A stretch of 22,207 nt of DNA from a virus: the IMG/VR virus record IMGVR_UViG_3300001460_000048, positions 43-22,249 of that record. The stretch is one strand, 5' to 3'. Within the stretch, counting starts at the first letter, position 1; each line of letters starts with the position of its first letter. The notes beneath the pieces are model-generated. The model worked only from the letters and a program-made list of their open reading frames with translations. It ran no database searches and was not told the DNA's origin. Of this stretch, positions 7,096 to 14,943 are shown piece after piece. Position numbers and translations under genes: made by a program.

Positions 7096-7596
7096 CTAGT
7101 TAAAATTATTTCCGCGAAAATCAAACTGAGAAGCACCCAGTATCATACCGCCTGGACTGTATGGGCCAAGTATAACTTGCCCAACTAATGTATTGTTGTA
7201 TTGGTAAGTTTTTAATATCTCTTCATACTTGTCGCAAAAATCTTTATATAAAGTGTAATAATTTTTACTAACTGCACGAAGGTCTATTGAGGACGGCCCG
7301 TCCTTAATGGCTATAGCATTTGTTGATTGAGTCTTAGCCTCGCTGCCCATCAAAATACAGGCCGACTTAAAAACTGTTAAGCAAGAGAAGTCAGTGTCGT
7401 TTTTTTCTACTGGGTCTGGAGATATTGAAACTGCTGTTATGTCTATAGTGTAATTCTCGGTAAAATCTGCGTCGTTGGCAACATTGTAAGCTCCCGCGAC
7501 TATTATCTGCTTTAATCTTTCATCTGTATAGGTAGTCATATCTAAGTCTCCAACCAGAGACCTTAACATTAAAACTAAATCTGTTTTCCAAGCCAT
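7096..7596 (-). CDS. Head-tail connector/adaptor candidate, 166 residues
   Basis: The N-terminus (WKTDLVLMLRSLVGDLDMTTYTDERLKQIIVAGAYNV) is the helical pattern seen in first-adaptor proteins that dock under the portal. The mid-part has ISPDP, then LTVFKSACILMGSEAKT, followed by KDGPSSIDLRAVSKNYY and a long helix (LYKDFCDKYEEILKTYQ). The C-terminus is Gly-rich with aromatic residues (LGPYSPGGMILGASQFDFRG). The gene follows capsid and fibre genes and precedes other neck genes, in keeping with the HK97 gp6 position. The ribosome binding site is AGGTGA, close to the ATG. The family assignment is inferred from pattern and order. Confidence 0.65.
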   Translation of the reverse strand: MAWKTDLVLMLRSLVGDLDMTTYTDERLKQIIVAGAYNVANDADFTENYTIDITAVSISPDPVEKNDTDFSCLTVFKSACILMGSEAKTQSTNAIAIKDGPSSIDLRAVSKNYYTLYKDFCDKYEEILKTYQYNNTLVGQVILGPYSPGGMILGASQFDFRGNNFN

Positions 7597-7606
7597 GTTT
7601 CACCTA

Positions 7607-7933
7607 TTATAAATTTTCGTAAACCTTGAAGCTACCGCTACTTGTTCTCCAGCTACCATCGGAAGTTTGGACATAAGCCTGCAATTTCCAATTACCTGCG
7701 GGAACTAAGTCCCCATCTACAGAAACGTACTGTATTTGACCATCTGAACCATTAGTTGTAAAAACAGCAACTCTTTCAAATGTCTGGCCGTCTGGCCTTT
7801 TGAATGTTATCTTTTTAGTGGTAGCAGACTGAATGTCTGCGACCTTTGTTGTTCCATCAGAGTTGGTATCAAAAACCGTAACCCTAAAGGTTGTACCTAT
7901 ATCGTTTTCGTGTGCCTGTTCTATGAAAGTCAT
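7607..7933 (-). CDS. Small beta-sandwich protein resembling the BppU N-terminal domain, 108 residues
   Basis: The protein is built from short strands: TTFRVTVFDTNSDGTTKVADIQSATTK, ITFKRPDGQTFERVAVF, GQIQYVSVDGDLVPAGNWKLQAYVQTSDGSWRTSSGSFKV. The order (a strand with D, then KxITFxxPDG, then a Gly-Asp turn and xGxWKLQAxV) fits the immunoglobulin-like N-terminal domain of phage upper baseplate proteins of the BppU type. Stand-alone copies also occur next to fibre genes. It may bind or anchor the fibre encoded upstream, or act as a decoration or neck protein. The ribosome binding site is AGGAG at 6 bases. It lies in one run with the 96- and 166-residue genes. Confidence 0.65.
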   Translation of the reverse strand: MTFIEQAHENDIGTTFRVTVFDTNSDGTTKVADIQSATTKKITFKRPDGQTFERVAVFTTNGSDGQIQYVSVDGDLVPAGNWKLQAYVQTSDGSWRTSSGSFKVYENL

Positions 7934-7950
7934 CTAAGACTCCTGTTAAT

Positions 7951-8241
7951 TTATTCCGCTGGGTCTATAATTACGGGAGGTGTCACTGGAGGAATGTTTT
8001 CTTTTTCCACTTTAATCTCGTAAGAAACTGTATTTTGCATCAAGAAATCTCTTGTCATTCTATTAGCAAACTGATTGGGTGTTTCTGGGTTTGGGATCGT
8101 CTCTGGGTTTTCATCCGAAGCTGGCTGATCTAGATCAAACGCAGGGTTTTCAATTTCGGTTTTGTATCCATAATTAGCACACATCGCTGTAATAACGCGA
8201 GAAACGTCATCATCAGCTATGTCAATTGTAAATGCAGCCAT
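7951..8241 (-). CDS. Small phage protein of unknown role, 96 residues
   Basis: It starts with a hydrophobic/acidic N-terminus (AFTIDIADDDVSRVITAMCANYGY), has an acidic Pro-rich middle (DENPETIPNPETP), a helix (NQFANRMTRDFLMQNTVSYEIKVEKE) and a Pro-rich tail (PPVTPPVIIDPAE). The pattern of a short strand, a helix to GY, then an FAxRMxRDF helix is one I associate with small proteins near phage neck or fibre genes, without an assigned function. It is the first gene after the fibre, with its own promoter-like motif 34 bases upstream and AAGGAG at 6 bases spacing. Confidence 0.6.
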   Translation of the reverse strand: MAAFTIDIADDDVSRVITAMCANYGYKTEIENPAFDLDQPASDENPETIPNPETPNQFANRMTRDFLMQNTVSYEIKVEKENIPPVTPPVIIDPAE

Positions 8242-8275
8242 TAAAATCTCCTTAAAATATTAAACTCTTCATAGT

Positions 8276-8285
8276 AATACACAAA
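8276..8285 (-). promoter_or_regulatory. Promoter-like motif TTTGTGTATT (copy D) upstream of the neck gene cluster
   Basis: TTTGTGTATTACTATG lies 2 bases after the stop of the fibre gene and 34 bases before the ATG of the 96-residue gene. It is an exact match to TTTGTGTA and would start the seven-gene neck unit (8241 to 4746). Confidence 0.6.
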
Positions 8286-8287
8286 TA

Positions 8288-11200
8288 TTACATATTTAAG
8301 TGTTTTTTAATTTCTCTTATCTCTTTGGTTAAGTCTTGTATAGCACCAACAATTAAGGGTGCAAACTTACTATAGTCCAATGTTTTGAAGTCTTTATATT
8401 GTCCAGTCAATTCTGGTTGTATCTTCTCTATTTCCTGAGCTATAAACCCAATGTCTTTTCCTGAATTGCTGTGAACTTCCTCGTGACCTTCACGCCAATC
8501 AAATTCAACGGGGTTCATGGCTAGTATTTTTTCTAGCGAACCTTCTATGTTTTTGATCTTATCTTTAAGCCTTTTGTCAGAAATGCCACTCCCACCACCG
8601 CCACCACCACTAGAGGCAGCAGTAAGTCTTCCTTGAGCGTCAACAGTGATGCTTGCAGTCGTGTAAGAGCCAGCAGTCACCGCAGTGTGAGCTAGTTTGT
8701 CAGCGGTAACTTGATTATCACCAATATGAGCAGTATCAATAGAACCGTCTACATAATGCTCACTATTAATAGAATCATCTGCTATATTGTCTCCATCAAC
8801 ACAATCTCCCGCTAAATGAACGTGGTCAATTGAGCCATCAACGTAATGCTGACTGTCAATAGAGTCATCAGGTGGTGGTGATCCACCAGCCTCCCAGTTA
8901 GGAACGTTGCCATTCATTGTCAAAACGTAATTGTTGGCACCCTTAGCTAATCTAACATAGCTTGTACCGTTATGGTAAAGCATGTCACCTTCAGCGTCAG
9001 ACCCCACAGCAAAGCCTGCGGCAAAAGTCACTTTGCCACCATCTGCTATGGTCATAGAATTGTCGCCGTCAGTGTAACCAATGTTTGCAGTTTTTAATTC
9101 TCCACCACAATGAACGTCACCGCTAGAATATATATGCCCGTCTGCATCAAAGTCTTGAGACCAAACCTTTCGCCATCTTCTGTGAATTGAGTTTGAGTCA
9201 AATCCAAGATGCTCCTCTTTACTTGAAAGAGGGACGAACATTGCGTCTGAGAACGCGTAAGTATTTGTACCGTTATGACTGATATATAGATTAGTGCCCA
9301 CCTTTAGGAAGTTGAGACTATTGGTGCTATAATTAATCGTGTTTCCCTTGACAGTCAAGTCTCCACTAGCACTAAGACTACCATCTGGGCTAACACTAGC
9401 CACAACAACGTCGTTATTAGCGTGCCACTCTTGCAAGTTGGCAGATTGAGAAGCTGCTGCTTTTGCGATCAAGACAACCTTGTTAGCGGCTGTTGCGGCA
9501 AGGCTAGCACTTCCACCATTTAGAACGCCAGAGGCGTATGCCGCCACACCAGAAGTGTAAGCGTCAACCCCGCCACCACCAGCAGCAGCAGCCCATGATA
9601 TATCTGTTCCGTCAGATGTTAATACATACGTGTTACTACCTGCGGCCAACGCAGAAGGATTCCCACTAGAATCTCCTACAATTAGACTACCTCTAGTAAT
9701 ACCGGCCATTTTAGCGAGGGTTATTCCATCGTCCTTAACCCTTATCGCATCGCTGTTAGTTTCTATGGTAGAATCATCCACGTTGACAGCCATAACAGAA
9801 TTGGACTTTGTTAAGCCGTCACCCGCAAGCAATCCCGCTAAGTCGTCTGTGCTACCCTTAGATGCTGCTCCGGTTGCTCCTCCATCTAGGAAGATTAAGT
9901 TATCTCCGTGAGCTATTGTGGCGGCAGCAGCCTCACTAAGATCAACGTCTACCTGATTAGCCTGAACGTCTATAAGATTTCCTGCCCCTACAGCAAACGT
10001 TCTGTTGGCAGCTAGAGTTCCTCCACCAGTTAAACCATCCCCAGCAGTAAGGTCAACCGCCTGCGTAGCTATCGTGTTGCCAGATGAATACGCGGCAATA
10101 CCCGAAAGGTATACGTTTACATTGTCTGCCCAAGCAACATCTGTACCATCAGAGGTTAACACTTGATTAGCAACCCCTAAAGCTAATGCGGCAGGGTCTC
10201 CACTGCTATCGCCATATATAATCTTACCTCTAGCAAGACCAGCCATTTTCGCTAAGGTTATTCCATTGTCTTTAACTCTTATTGCATCACTATTGGTTTC
10301 TATAGTAGAATCATCTACGTTAACCGCCATAACCGAGTTGGACTTTGTTAAGCCGTCACCAGCGAGGAGGTTAGCCAGATCGTCTGTACTACCTTTGGAC
10401 GCTGCTCCCGTTGCTCCTCCATCTAGGAAGATTAAGTTATCTCCGTGAGCTATTGTGGCAGCGGAAGATTCGCTAAGGTCAACGTCTACCTGATTAGCTT
10501 GAACATCTATGAGATTTCCGGCTCCCACGGCAAACGTTCTGTTAGCCGCTAGGGTTCCTCCCCCAGTTAAACCGTCCCCAGCAGTAAGGTCAATCGCTTG
10601 CGTAGCTATCGTGTTCCCAGATGCGTAGTTCGCGATAGCTTGAGTGGCTATCGTATTGCCAGACGCGTAGGTTGCCACACCAGAAGTGTAAGCGTCAACC
10701 CCGCCACCACCAGCAGCAGCAGCCCATGATATATCTGTTCCGTCAGACGTTAATACATACGTATTGCTACCTATAGACAACGCAGAAGGATTCCCACCAG
10801 AGTCTCCCGCAATTATACTACCTCTAGCAAGACCAGCCATTTTTGCGAGAGTTATTCCATCATCTTTAACTCTTATTGCGTCACTATTCGTTTCTATAGT
10901 GGAGTCATCTACATTAACAGCCATAACAGAATTTGACTTTGTTAAGCCGTCACCAGCAAGAAGATTTGCTAGATCGTCCGTACTGCCTTTGGACGCTGCT
11001 CCCGTCGCCCCTCCGTCTAGAAAGATTAGGTTATCCCCGTGGGCTATTGTAGCGGCAGCAGATTCACTAAGATCAACGTCTACCTGATTAGCCTGAACGT
11101 CTATAAGATTTCCGGCTCCCACGGCAAACGTTCTATTGGCCGCTAGAGTTCCTCCTCCGGTTAATCCGTCTCCAGCGGTAAGGTCAACCGCTTGCGTGGC

Positions 11201-14200
11201 TATCGTATTTCCAGATGCGTAGTTCGCAATAGCTTGCGTAGCTATCGTGTTCCCAGATGCGTAGTTCGCGATGGCTTGCGTGGCTATCGTATTACCAGAC
11301 GAATACACTGCAATGCCCGAGATGTACGTATTTACATTGTCTGCCCAAGAAACATCTGTGCCATCAGAGGTTAATACTTGGTTAGCAGCACCCAGAGCTA
11401 GTGCGGCAGGGTCTCCGCTGCTGTCACCGTAAATAATCTTACCTCTAGCAAGGCCAGCCATTTTCGCCAAGGTTATTCCGTTGTCTTTAACCCTTATTGC
11501 ATCACTATCGGTTTCTATGGTAGAATCGTCTACGTTAACCGCCATAACCGAGTTGGATTTTGTTAGACCGTCACCAGCGAGAAGGTTAGCCAGATCGTCT
11601 GTGCTACCCTTAGAGGCCGCTCCAGTGGCTCCTCCATCTAGGAAAATTATGTTGTCTCCGTGAACTATTGTGGCAGCGGAAGCTTCGCTAAGATCAACGT
11701 CTACCTGATTAGCCTGAACATCTATGAGATTTCCGGCTCCCACGGCAAACGTTCTATTAGCTGCTAGAGTTCCTCCTCCGGTTAAGCCGTCTCCAGCAGT
11801 AAGGTCAACCGCTTGCGTAGCTATCGTGTTCCCAGAGGCGTAGTTCGCGATGGCTTGAGTAGCTATCGTGTTCCCAGAGGCGTAGTTCGCGATGGCTTGC
11901 GTGGCTATCGTGTTACCAGATGCGTAGGCTATGTTTGTCTCGTTAGTGATCGCCAACCCAGAAGCGTAATTAACCCTTACACTATTTGTAGAAATGTTGG
12001 ATGTGTTTGTTGAGATGTTCGACGTATTCGTAGCTATTGCGGTTTCGTTTTCGATGGCCTGACCTGACGCATAAGCTAGACCCAACTCATTGGTTATAGC
12101 TAGACCCGAAGCATAGTTGGCGATACCTTGAGTGGCTATCGTATTTCCAGAGGCGTAATTAGCAACACCAGAAACATAGTTAAAATCTGCCGCACTAACA
12201 TCACCACCGCTACTTTCGGCTTCCCAGTTTGGAACATTTCCGTTCATCTTGAGAATGTAGTCGTTTGTGCCTTTAGCCAACCTAACAAAACTTGTGCCAT
12301 CGTGGTAAAGTAGGTCACCTTCTGCGTTTGACCCAAAGGCGATGTTCGCTGTGTTGCCCGAAGCGTAGGCTATAAGACCATCGTTTAATATGGTGTTACC
12401 GGAGGCATAGGCTACGTTTAACTCGTTAGTAATAGCGAGCCCGGAAGCATACGTTGCTATTCCAGAAGTGTAAACATCTACATTACTGCCAGCAGCTACG
12501 CCAGACACGTAAGATATGTCGATTTCATTCTGTATAGCTTGACCAGACGCGTATGTCACCCTAGCAGTATTAGTAGAGATATTTGTAGTATTAGTAGAAA
12601 TATTTGAGATATTAGTAGCAATAGCCGTTTCATTTTCTATCGCCTGACCGGACGCATAAGACACGTTTAATTCATTGGTAATAGCCAACCCAGAAGCATA
12701 GTTTACCCTACCCGTGTTGGTAGAAATATTACTCGTGTTTGTAGATATGTTTGATACGTTAGTAGCTATCGCAGTTTCGTTTTCTATTGCTTGACCAGAA
12801 GCGTAGGTTATTCTACCACTATTAATAGAGATGTTTGAAGTATTGGTAGATATATTTGACGTATTGCTAGAAATGCTGGACTTGTTAGCAATAGCTTGCC
12901 CCGAACTATAAACAGCGATGCCCGAAACGTAAGTGTCGTCATAGACAGAACCAGCCGCTACACCAGAGACGTAGGCTATATCAACTTCGTTGGCAATCGC
13001 TTGGCCTGAACTATAAACCGCGATACCCGAAACGTAAGTGTCATCGTAAGCAGTGCCAGCCGCTACACCAGACACGTAGGCTATATCAGACTCGTTTATT
13101 ATCGCTTGACCAGAAGCGTAAGAAATCTGATCACTTAAAGAAAGTCCATTCCAATAAAGTGAGCCAGATATATTATAAAGGGCACTACCTGTGATATTAG
13201 GAGTGGAACTATCCAGCCTTAAACCTTCACCGCTAGCCGCTATACCATTAGCTAAAATAGTACCTGAATTACTAACCGAAGCTATAGACTGGCTATCAAA
13301 CGTACGCCACTGAGTTAAATCGGATGATTGCAGAGAAGCACCTTGAACCACAATACCATTATCTGTTGATGAATTTACTCCAACATAAAATGTATCAGAA
13401 AGCGTTACATCAGACTTACCTACTGCTAGCCTTTTCGTGCTAAAATCACCCTTTATTAAAGTACCTTCGGAGGAAGGCTGATCGTCTGCAATAAAAAGCA
13501 TATCATTTAAAGTATTGCCTTTGCCTGACTTTTTACCTAAGTATATAGAGGTATTACCAGAAGAACCCTCGCCTGACAACTCACCCAATCCTATAGAATT
13601 TATAGCAGAAGAAGTACTTTTGCCAGCTTCTTTGCCTATCCACACAGAGGATTCGCCACCACCGTCTTTAGCCGATCTGTATCCAATGGCTATCAAATAA
13701 TCGCCTTCGTGGTTGTTTGCCGCTTCGTAACCACCAACAAATGCGTAGTTACCAACACCAGAGCCAGAAAAAGAACCTATTGAAACGTGCCCTCTAGAAT
13801 AAGCGGCTGCACCAGCCTCAAAACCAATATTAACGCTATCATCTCTAGATTTTTCACCAGCTTGGTATCCTACGTTTACCGTTCTGGACACGGATATACT
13901 GGCGTTTGCGTCTGACGGGCCAGCTAAATCTCCAATGCTTACATTCTTGAAGCCTTGCTGGTTCTTGTGACCTGCGTCAGTACCAATATTAGTGTTTGAA
14001 GTTCCTGAAGTTATCCCGCTACCAGCACCGTAGCCTATTAATGTATTTCTTGAGTTAGATGGACCAGAAGAATCTCCAATAACCAAACTTTTATTTGTTG
14101 TATTAAAATCTATAAGGTACTGACTTGATGCAGTACCCTGTAGATTTACATCTGTTAATTCTACAATTTTAGCTTCTTTGAATTTAGTTCCGTTGCTAAA

Positions 14201-14542
14201 AATCAATCCAGAGGCACCAACAACAATCTGTGACTCTAAGTCCCTTATAATACTTTTATCTGCTGGGTAGGTTACAAAAACCGCACCACTCCCACCCAAT
14301 TCTATTTTGTTTCCACTGTTTGAGCTAGACAAAATGTGAAAACGCTCAAGGTTGTCAGAACCATAAACTCCGACACCTACTTCAAATTTATCATTTTCTT
14401 CTATGACATAGTAAGTTATGTCGCCACTGGATAAAACGTCACTAAACTTTTTAAACCCCGGAAGATCACCAACTAAAGAAATGCCACCAACACCAGTACT
14501 CAGAGTGTTCTGTCTTATTCTATCACTTACTTTTAATGCCAT
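8288..14542 (-). CDS. Giant repeat-rich phage fibre with C-terminal S74 intramolecular chaperone, 2,084 residues
   Basis: Residues 1-105 (ALKVSDRIRQNTLSTGVGG, then YYVIEENDKFEVGVGVYG, SSNSG, VFVTYPADKS) match an N-terminal domain common in phage fibres and likely bind the particle. Residues about 165-350 carry NxxIGxxAG-type units like YadA/trimeric beta-roll heads. Residues about 475-912 alternate YASGQAIENE units with SNISTNT heptad-like stretches. Residues 913-1651 hold four copies of a 155-residue module separated by YASGNTIATQ units. An EGDLLYH-to-NWEA module occurs near residue 735 and again near 1850. A DGSID-rich stretch and poly-Gly precede the chaperone-of-endosialidase domain: SDKRLK (Ser1988, Lys1993), IGFIAQEIEKIQPEL and LDYSKFAPLIVGAIQDL. 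By family knowledge this domain trimerises the fibre and cuts itself off at the Ser. The gene is the partner of the 94-residue gene 2 bp upstream, and lies between head and neck genes, so it could be a head or neck fibre. The start follows AAAGG closely. Confidence 0.9.
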   Translation of the reverse strand: MALKVSDRIRQNTLSTGVGGISLVGDLPGFKKFSDVLSSGDITYYVIEENDKFEVGVGVYGSDNLERFHILSSSNSGNKIELGGSGAVFVTYPADKSIIRDLESQIVVGASGLIFSNGTKFKEAKIVELTDVNLQGTASSQYLIDFNTTNKSLVIGDSSGPSNSRNTLIGYGAGSGITSGTSNTNIGTDAGHKNQQGFKNVSIGDLAGPSDANASISVSRTVNVGYQAGEKSRDDSVNIGFEAGAAAYSRGHVSIGSFSGSGVGNYAFVGGYEAANNHEGDYLIAIGYRSAKDGGGESSVWIGKEAGKSTSSAINSIGLGELSGEGSSGNTSIYLGKKSGKGNTLNDMLFIADDQPSSEGTLIKGDFSTKRLAVGKSDVTLSDTFYVGVNSSTDNGIVVQGASLQSSDLTQWRTFDSQSIASVSNSGTILANGIAASGEGLRLDSSTPNITGSALYNISGSLYWNGLSLSDQISYASGQAIINESDIAYVSGVAAGTAYDDTYVSGIAVYSSGQAIANEVDIAYVSGVAAGSVYDDTYVSGIAVYSSGQAIANKSSISSNTSNISTNTSNISINSGRITYASGQAIENETAIATNVSNISTNTSNISTNTGRVNYASGLAITNELNVSYASGQAIENETAIATNISNISTNTTNISTNTARVTYASGQAIQNEIDISYVSGVAAGSNVDVYTSGIATYASGLAITNELNVAYASGNTILNDGLIAYASGNTANIAFGSNAEGDLLYHDGTSFVRLAKGTNDYILKMNGNVPNWEAESSGGDVSAADFNYVSGVANYASGNTIATQGIANYASGLAITNELGLAYASGQAIENETAIATNTSNISTNTSNISTNSVRVNYASGLAITNETNIAYASGNTIATQAIANYASGNTIATQAIANYASGNTIATQAVDLTAGDGLTGGGTLAANRTFAVGAGNLIDVQANQVDVDLSEASAATIVHGDNIIFLDGGATGAASKGSTDDLANLLAGDGLTKSNSVMAVNVDDSTIETDSDAIRVKDNGITLAKMAGLARGKIIYGDSSGDPAALALGAANQVLTSDGTDVSWADNVNTYISGIAVYSSGNTIATQAIANYASGNTIATQAIANYASGNTIATQAVDLTAGDGLTGGGTLAANRTFAVGAGNLIDVQANQVDVDLSESAAATIAHGDNLIFLDGGATGAASKGSTDDLANLLAGDGLTKSNSVMAVNVDDSTIETNSDAIRVKDDGITLAKMAGLARGSIIAGDSGGNPSALSIGSNTYVLTSDGTDISWAAAAGGGGVDAYTSGVATYASGNTIATQAIANYASGNTIATQAIDLTAGDGLTGGGTLAANRTFAVGAGNLIDVQANQVDVDLSESSAATIAHGDNLIFLDGGATGAASKGSTDDLANLLAGDGLTKSNSVMAVNVDDSTIETNSDAIRVKDNGITLAKMAGLARGKIIYGDSSGDPAALALGVANQVLTSDGTDVAWADNVNVYLSGIAAYSSGNTIATQAVDLTAGDGLTGGGTLAANRTFAVGAGNLIDVQANQVDVDLSEAAAATIAHGDNLIFLDGGATGAASKGSTDDLAGLLAGDGLTKSNSVMAVNVDDSTIETNSDAIRVKDDGITLAKMAGITRGSLIVGDSSGNPSALAAGSNTYVLTSDGTDISWAAAAGGGGVDAYTSGVAAYASGVLNGGSASLAATAANKVVLIAKAAASQSANLQEWHANNDVVVASVSPDGSLSASGDLTVKGNTINYSTNSLNFLKVGTNLYISHNGTNTYAFSDAMFVPLSSKEEHLGFDSNSIHRRWRKVWSQDFDADGHIYSSGDVHCGGELKTANIGYTDGDNSMTIADGGKVTFAAGFAVGSDAEGDMLYHNGTSYVRLAKGANNYVLTMNGNVPNWEAGGSPPPDDSIDSQHYVDGSIDHVHLAGDCVDGDNIADDSINSEHYVDGSIDTAHIGDNQVTADKLAHTAVTAGSYTTASITVDAQGRLTAASSGGGGGGSGISDKRLKDKIKNIEGSLEKILAMNPVEFDWREGHEEVHSNSGKDIGFIAQEIEKIQPELTGQYKDFKTLDYSKFAPLIVGAIQDLTKEIREIKKHLNM
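9590..10054 (-). repeat. 465-bp fibre repeat, copy 4 (type B)
   Basis: It encodes residues 1497-1651, from DLTAGDGLT to DISWA. The type B end is SLIVGDSSGNPSALAAGSNTY, followed by an Ala/Gly-rich linker. It has no insertion or deletion relative to the other copies. Confidence 0.85.
10127..10591 (-). repeat. 465-bp fibre repeat, copy 3 (type A)
   Basis: It encodes residues 1318-1472. The type A end is KIIYGDSSGDPAALALG, followed by VANQ and the DNVNVY linker. It has the same length as the other copies, with scattered base changes, mostly silent. Confidence 0.85.
10721..11185 (-). repeat. 465-bp fibre repeat, copy 2 (type B)
   Basis: It encodes residues 1120-1274. The type B end is SIIAGDSGGNPSALSIGSNTY, followed by the linker AAAGGGGVDAYTSGVA that is shared with copy 4. 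Confidence 0.85.
11196..11279 (-). repeat. 42-bp tandem units in the fibre gene (cluster between copies 1 and 2)
   Basis: Two adjacent 42-bp units (11196-11237 and 11238-11279) and part of a third encode YASGNTIATQAIAN-type 14-residue steps. They differ at a few positions. Confidence 0.8.
11342..11806 (-). repeat. 465-bp fibre repeat, copy 1 (type A)
   Basis: It encodes residues 913-1067. The type A end is KIIYGDSSGDPAALALG, followed by AANQ and the DNVNTY linker. Copies 1 and 3 are alike, as are copies 2 and 4. Confidence 0.85.
11817..11900 (-). repeat. 42-bp tandem units in the fibre gene (cluster before copy 1)
   Basis: Units 11817-11858 and 11859-11900 are identical except for one base (41 of 42), and a partial third unit follows. 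This points to a recent expansion by slippage or recombination. Confidence 0.85.
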
Positions 14543-14544
14543 GA

Positions 14545-14829
14545 TTACCTTTCTGCGGTAAAGTTGAATACGCTATTAATGTTTAGATTTTTTTCTTGCA
14601 TTTTGTTAAAATTTAACGCGTAATCCGTAGAAGTGTTTATGTCTAGAGAGTATTCATTAAGATCGTTAAATGATAGAGATTGCTCAACAAACTTGTTAAT
14701 ATTTAAGGTAAAAGTCAAAAAACTTTTATTAAAAAATATAACAACTTCTCCACTTGGTCTATCAGTCCTGCTAGACAGACCATCATCGCTAATAGGCACT
14801 TCGGAAAAGGCAACGCCACCAAAAAACAT
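14545..14829 (-). CDS. Small decapeptide-repeat protein upstream of the fibre, 94 residues
   Basis: The N-terminus MFFGGVAFSEVPISDDG is a short segment of the kind (FG..F(S/A)..P(I/L)SD) I loosely associate with small phage virion proteins. Residues 41-90 are five exact tandem decapeptides of pattern x-L-x-[I/F]-N-x5 (TLNINKFVEQ, SLSFNDLNEY, SLDINTSTDY, ALNFNKMQEK, NLNINSVFNF), and a degenerate sixth unit precedes them. Such spacing, with alternating buried residues and a fixed Asn, fits a small beta-solenoid or beta-arcade. The gene starts after the capsid terminator, has a promoter-like motif 28 bases upstream and AAGGAG at 8 bases. It ends 2 bp before the fibre ATG, so it is likely a partner, such as an anchor or adaptor for the fibre. 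I recognise no named family. Confidence 0.7.
   Translation of the reverse strand: MFFGGVAFSEVPISDDGLSSRTDRPSGEVVIFFNKSFLTFTLNINKFVEQSLSFNDLNEYSLDINTSTDYALNFNKMQEKNLNINSVFNFTAER
14560..14709 (-). repeat. Five tandem decapeptide units in the 94-residue protein
   Basis: Each 30-bp unit codes x-L-x-[I/F]-N followed by five variable residues. The units differ at the DNA level, so the pattern is kept in the protein and not by recent duplication. Confidence 0.75.
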
Positions 14830-14857
14830 TAATCAACTCCTTATTTTCTTTAGTTAA

Positions 14858-14867
14858 TATACACAAA
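14858..14867 (-). promoter_or_regulatory. Promoter-like motif TTTGTGTATA (copy C) starting the fibre cassette
   Basis: TTTGTGTATATTAAC lies 16 bases beyond the U-tract of the capsid terminator and 28 bases before the ATG of the 94-residue gene. TTGACT lies 17 bases upstream of TATTAA (15 before TATATT), so this copy could also be read as a sigma-70-like promoter. The other copies lack such a -35 element. Confidence 0.65.
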
Positions 14868-14883
14868 AAAAACTACAGTCAAT

Positions 14884-14912
14884 AAAAAAGCCACCCAACT
14901 GATTGGATGGCT
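14884..14912 (-). terminator. Intrinsic terminator after the major capsid gene
   Basis: On the minus strand AGCCATCCAA pairs with TTGGGTGGCT as a 10-bp stem (one G-T pair) around a TCAG loop, followed by TTTTTTATT. It starts 32 bases after the capsid stop codon. It should end the protease/decoration/capsid transcript and separate it from the fibre cassette. Confidence 0.9.
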
Positions 14913-14943
14913 TAATATCAACCCGAAAATTGCTAATTTCACA

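Noticed and set aside
10600-11942. Regular direct repeats that could suggest a CRISPR array
   Set aside because: The units are in-frame parts of a fibre gene, follow one another without unique spacers, and encode a regular peptide.
9630-12313. Several plus-strand open frames with similar sequences across the fibre gene
   Set aside because: They are antisense readings of the 465-bp and 42-bp repeats, so their likeness to each other comes from the repeats and not from real genes.
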